This document shows, in pieces, positions 62,490 to 64,000 of a stretch of DNA of 64,000 nt. This stretch comes from Paenibacillus sp. JZ16. GTDB taxonomy: Bacteria; Bacillota; Bacilli; Paenibacillales; Paenibacillaceae. Numbering within the stretch: the stretch's first letter is position 1; each line of letters starts with the position of its first letter. Below the pieces are notes generated by a model. The model had not been told where the DNA came from. It searched no databases and saw only the letters and a program-made list of their open reading frames with translations. Location: NCBI RefSeq assembly GCF_015326965.1, contig NZ_CP017659.1, forward strand, positions 2,294,001 through 2,358,000, written 5' to 3'. A program made the translations under genes and the position numbers.

Positions 62490-64000
62490 GTGCTCTCATC
62501 CCCATCATGGAGCGATATCCGAAGCCGGGTCTCCAAAGGGCTGCATTACCGGTACACCGCATATTTATTATTCCTTATCCTCATGATGTACAAGCTGATC
62601 ATGCTTGATCATCATCTCCATATTACCAACATGAAGCTGGATCAGGCAGACTATGTGATCGCTGTCGGCTCGCTCCTGCTGATCTCCTTCTGGACCTTGT
62701 GGCTTCCGCCAAGAGGCCGACTTGCAGCTTTAACTTTATTAAATCTCTTATGGACGGGGATCCTGTACGCCGATTTGATCTATTACCGCTACTTCGATGA
62801 TTTCATAACCGTGCCGGTGCTTATGCAGGCCGGACAAGTCGGTTCCCTCGGGGATAGCATACGTTCCCTGATACATGCGTACGATCTGTTCTTTTTCATC
62901 GATTGGCTTATTATTGTCCCGTTTACCGCCGTGATGGTATTCCGCAAACGGAGAACCACCTTGGAAACCTATGCACTCCCGGGTGAATATCGCCAGCATC
63001 GGCGGAACCGGATCATTCGCCGGTTGGTTACAGGCACGCTTGTGTTCATCCTGGGCATGATCATGACTTTCGTTCCGATCAAGAAAGCGTCCAATACATG
63101 GGCCGTAGGCCTCTTTGAAGGCAATTGGTGGAATATTACGCTGTATAATGTGACGGGACTGATCGGCTTTCACGGATATGATATCTACCGTTATGGACGA
63201 GATCATCTCGTGGGGCAGCCCAAGCTGGCAGAGGAAGAGGTCAACCAGGTCAAGACATGGTTTGATGCCAAGGGTATGGAGCCGTCTGATACGGGCGCCT
63301 TGTTCGGCACGTATAAAGGCAGCAATGTCATCATGATTCAGACGGAGGCCTTTATGAATTTTGTCATCGGCCAGTCGATCGAGGGTCAGGAAATTACCCC
63401 TAACTTCAACCGATTGATGAAGGACAGTATGTATTTCAGCAATTTCTATCATCAAACCGGTCAAGGGCGAACGTCCGATGCGGACTTTGTCACGCACAGC
63501 TCCTTGCTTCCGCTCCCCACAGGTTCCGTATTCACGCGATATGCTGACCGCGAGTACGACACCCTTCCGGAGATTCTGAAAGAACAGGGGTATGGAACAA
63601 ACGTATTCCATGCCTATGACAGCAGCTTCTGGAACCGTACCACGATGTACCGGGAAATGAATTACGACCGTTTTTACAGCAAGAAGGATTTTGAAATGAA
63701 CGATGTGCAGGGATGGTCATTAAGCGACAAAGCGTTTTTCGCGCAATCGCTGGATGAGATGAAAGGCATCAAACAGCCCTTCTATTCCTTCCTCATTACG
63801 TTAACGAGCCATCATCCGTATTATGTCCCCAAGGATGCTGCGAAGCTGGATACGGGGGCTTTCGAAGGCTCGATATTCGGGAACTATCTGCAGTCGATCC
63901 ACTATGTCGACGAAGCATTCGGCCAGTTCGTCGAGCAGATGAAACAACAAGGGTTGTGGGATAACACCATATTGCTTATCTATGGGGATCACGACAATTC
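62490..64000 (+). CDS. ltaS: Lipoteichoic acid synthase-like protein (3' end cut off)
   Basis: Membrane polyglycerol-phosphate transferase family, 503 codons visible. Five N-terminal helices (YTAYLLFLILMMYKLIML, VIAVGSLLLISFWTLWLP, LAALTLLNLLWTGILYA and two more to residue about 200) precede the extracellular sulfatase-fold domain. Seen: metal-ligand NVIMIQTEAF near 285, the catalytic Thr in HQTGQGRTSDADF near 325, FHAYDSSFWNRTTMY near 368, and YGDHDN at the edge, the D-H metal ligands. LtaS polymerises glycerol phosphate from phosphatidylglycerol. The start is GTG 62490 after AAAAAAAGGAGGATACCCAC. Enzyme paralogs (LtaS, YfnI, YqgS, YvgJ) cannot be told apart here. Confidence 0.93.
   Translation, partial: MLSSPSWSDIRSRVSKGLHYRYTAYLLFLILMMYKLIMLDHHLHITNMKLDQADYVIAVGSLLLISFWTLWLPPRGRLAALTLLNLLWTGILYADLIYYRYFDDFITVPVLMQAGQVGSLGDSIRSLIHAYDLFFFIDWLIIVPFTAVMVFRKRRTTLETYALPGEYRQHRRNRIIRRLVTGTLVFILGMIMTFVPIKKASNTWAVGLFEGNWWNITLYNVTGLIGFHGYDIYRYGRDHLVGQPKLAEEEVNQVKTWFDAKGMEPSDTGALFGTYKGSNVIMIQTEAFMNFVIGQSIEGQEITPNFNRLMKDSMYFSNFYHQTGQGRTSDADFVTHSSLLPLPTGSVFTRYADREYDTLPEILKEQGYGTNVFHAYDSSFWNRTTMYREMNYDRFYSKKDFEMNDVQGWSLSDKAFFAQSLDEMKGIKQPFYSFLITLTSHHPYYVPKDAAKLDTGAFEGSIFGNYLQSIHYVDEAFGQFVEQMKQQGLWDNTILLIYGDHDN

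Noticed and set aside
62748..63611. Minus-strand ORF of 287 codons within ltaS
   Set aside because: Antisense to a protein with complete LtaS motifs; no RBS or known domain.

Overview
The window looks like chromosomal DNA from a Paenibacillus or a close relative in the Bacillales. The evidence is: Bacillus-type genes (dhb operon, YtpB terpene synthase, YugP, YitT, RelQ, YjcZ-type sporulation peptide, CshA-like helicase, LtaS-like synthase); strong AGGAGG ribosome binding sites with many TTG/GTG starts; Fur and GlnR/TnrA boxes of Bacillus type; and AT-rich intergenic regions between moderately GC-rich genes. No prophage, CRISPR array, insertion sequence, tRNA or rRNA was seen. Most of the window is core genome, with one accessory-type siderophore operon and one MITE-like repeat.

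Positions 1-12850, all minus strand, hold a catecholate siderophore operon. Read in transcription order it is: AraC/periplasmic-binding fusion regulator (Btr-like), FeuA-like lipoprotein, BesA-like esterase, dhbA, dhbC, dhbE, dhbB and dhbF. The NRPS gene dhbF runs off the left edge. Two Fur boxes lie in the operon, one perfect box upstream of the regulator and one near-perfect box upstream of the lipoprotein gene. The first adenylation domain has a glycine-like specificity code, so the product should be bacillibactin or a relative such as paenibactin. No permease or ATPase gene for uptake is inside the window.

Positions 13000-25500 are housekeeping: a HAD phosphatase, RNA modification genes (pseudouridine synthase and an RsmF-like methyltransferase), a thioredoxin-like/PCYCGC lipoprotein pair, a pyrD-relQ-DUF309 operon, an L,D-transpeptidase meeting a 45-residue membrane peptide tail to tail, ferredoxin, dinB and cimA. 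A structured repeat of about 360 bp lies at 26099-26455. Positions 26541-31898 hold a JAMM peptidase, an exonuclease/DUF294 nucleotidyltransferase pair beside an ammonium transporter with a GlnR/TnrA box, and a MerR regulator followed by a zinc protease.

Positions 32000-47300 carry a GltC-like regulator, a rhomboid protease, thiol peroxidase, a probable 6S RNA gene with promoter and terminator, a YjcZ peptide, a DEAD-box helicase with an RGG-like tail, YitT, a secreted DUF4015 protein, a MATE exporter, a ytpB-pfkA operon, an MFS transporter, a cold-shock protein and two small genes. Positions 47370-64000 carry oligoendopeptidase F with a possible second, exported start, LapA, an M42 peptidase, ABC-F ATPase, DUF92, FAH and GDPD genes, a CapA-like protein, hemE-hemH, an MFS transporter, an O-methyltransferase, a THUMP RNA methyltransferase, and the 5' part of a lipoteichoic acid synthase gene that runs off the right edge.
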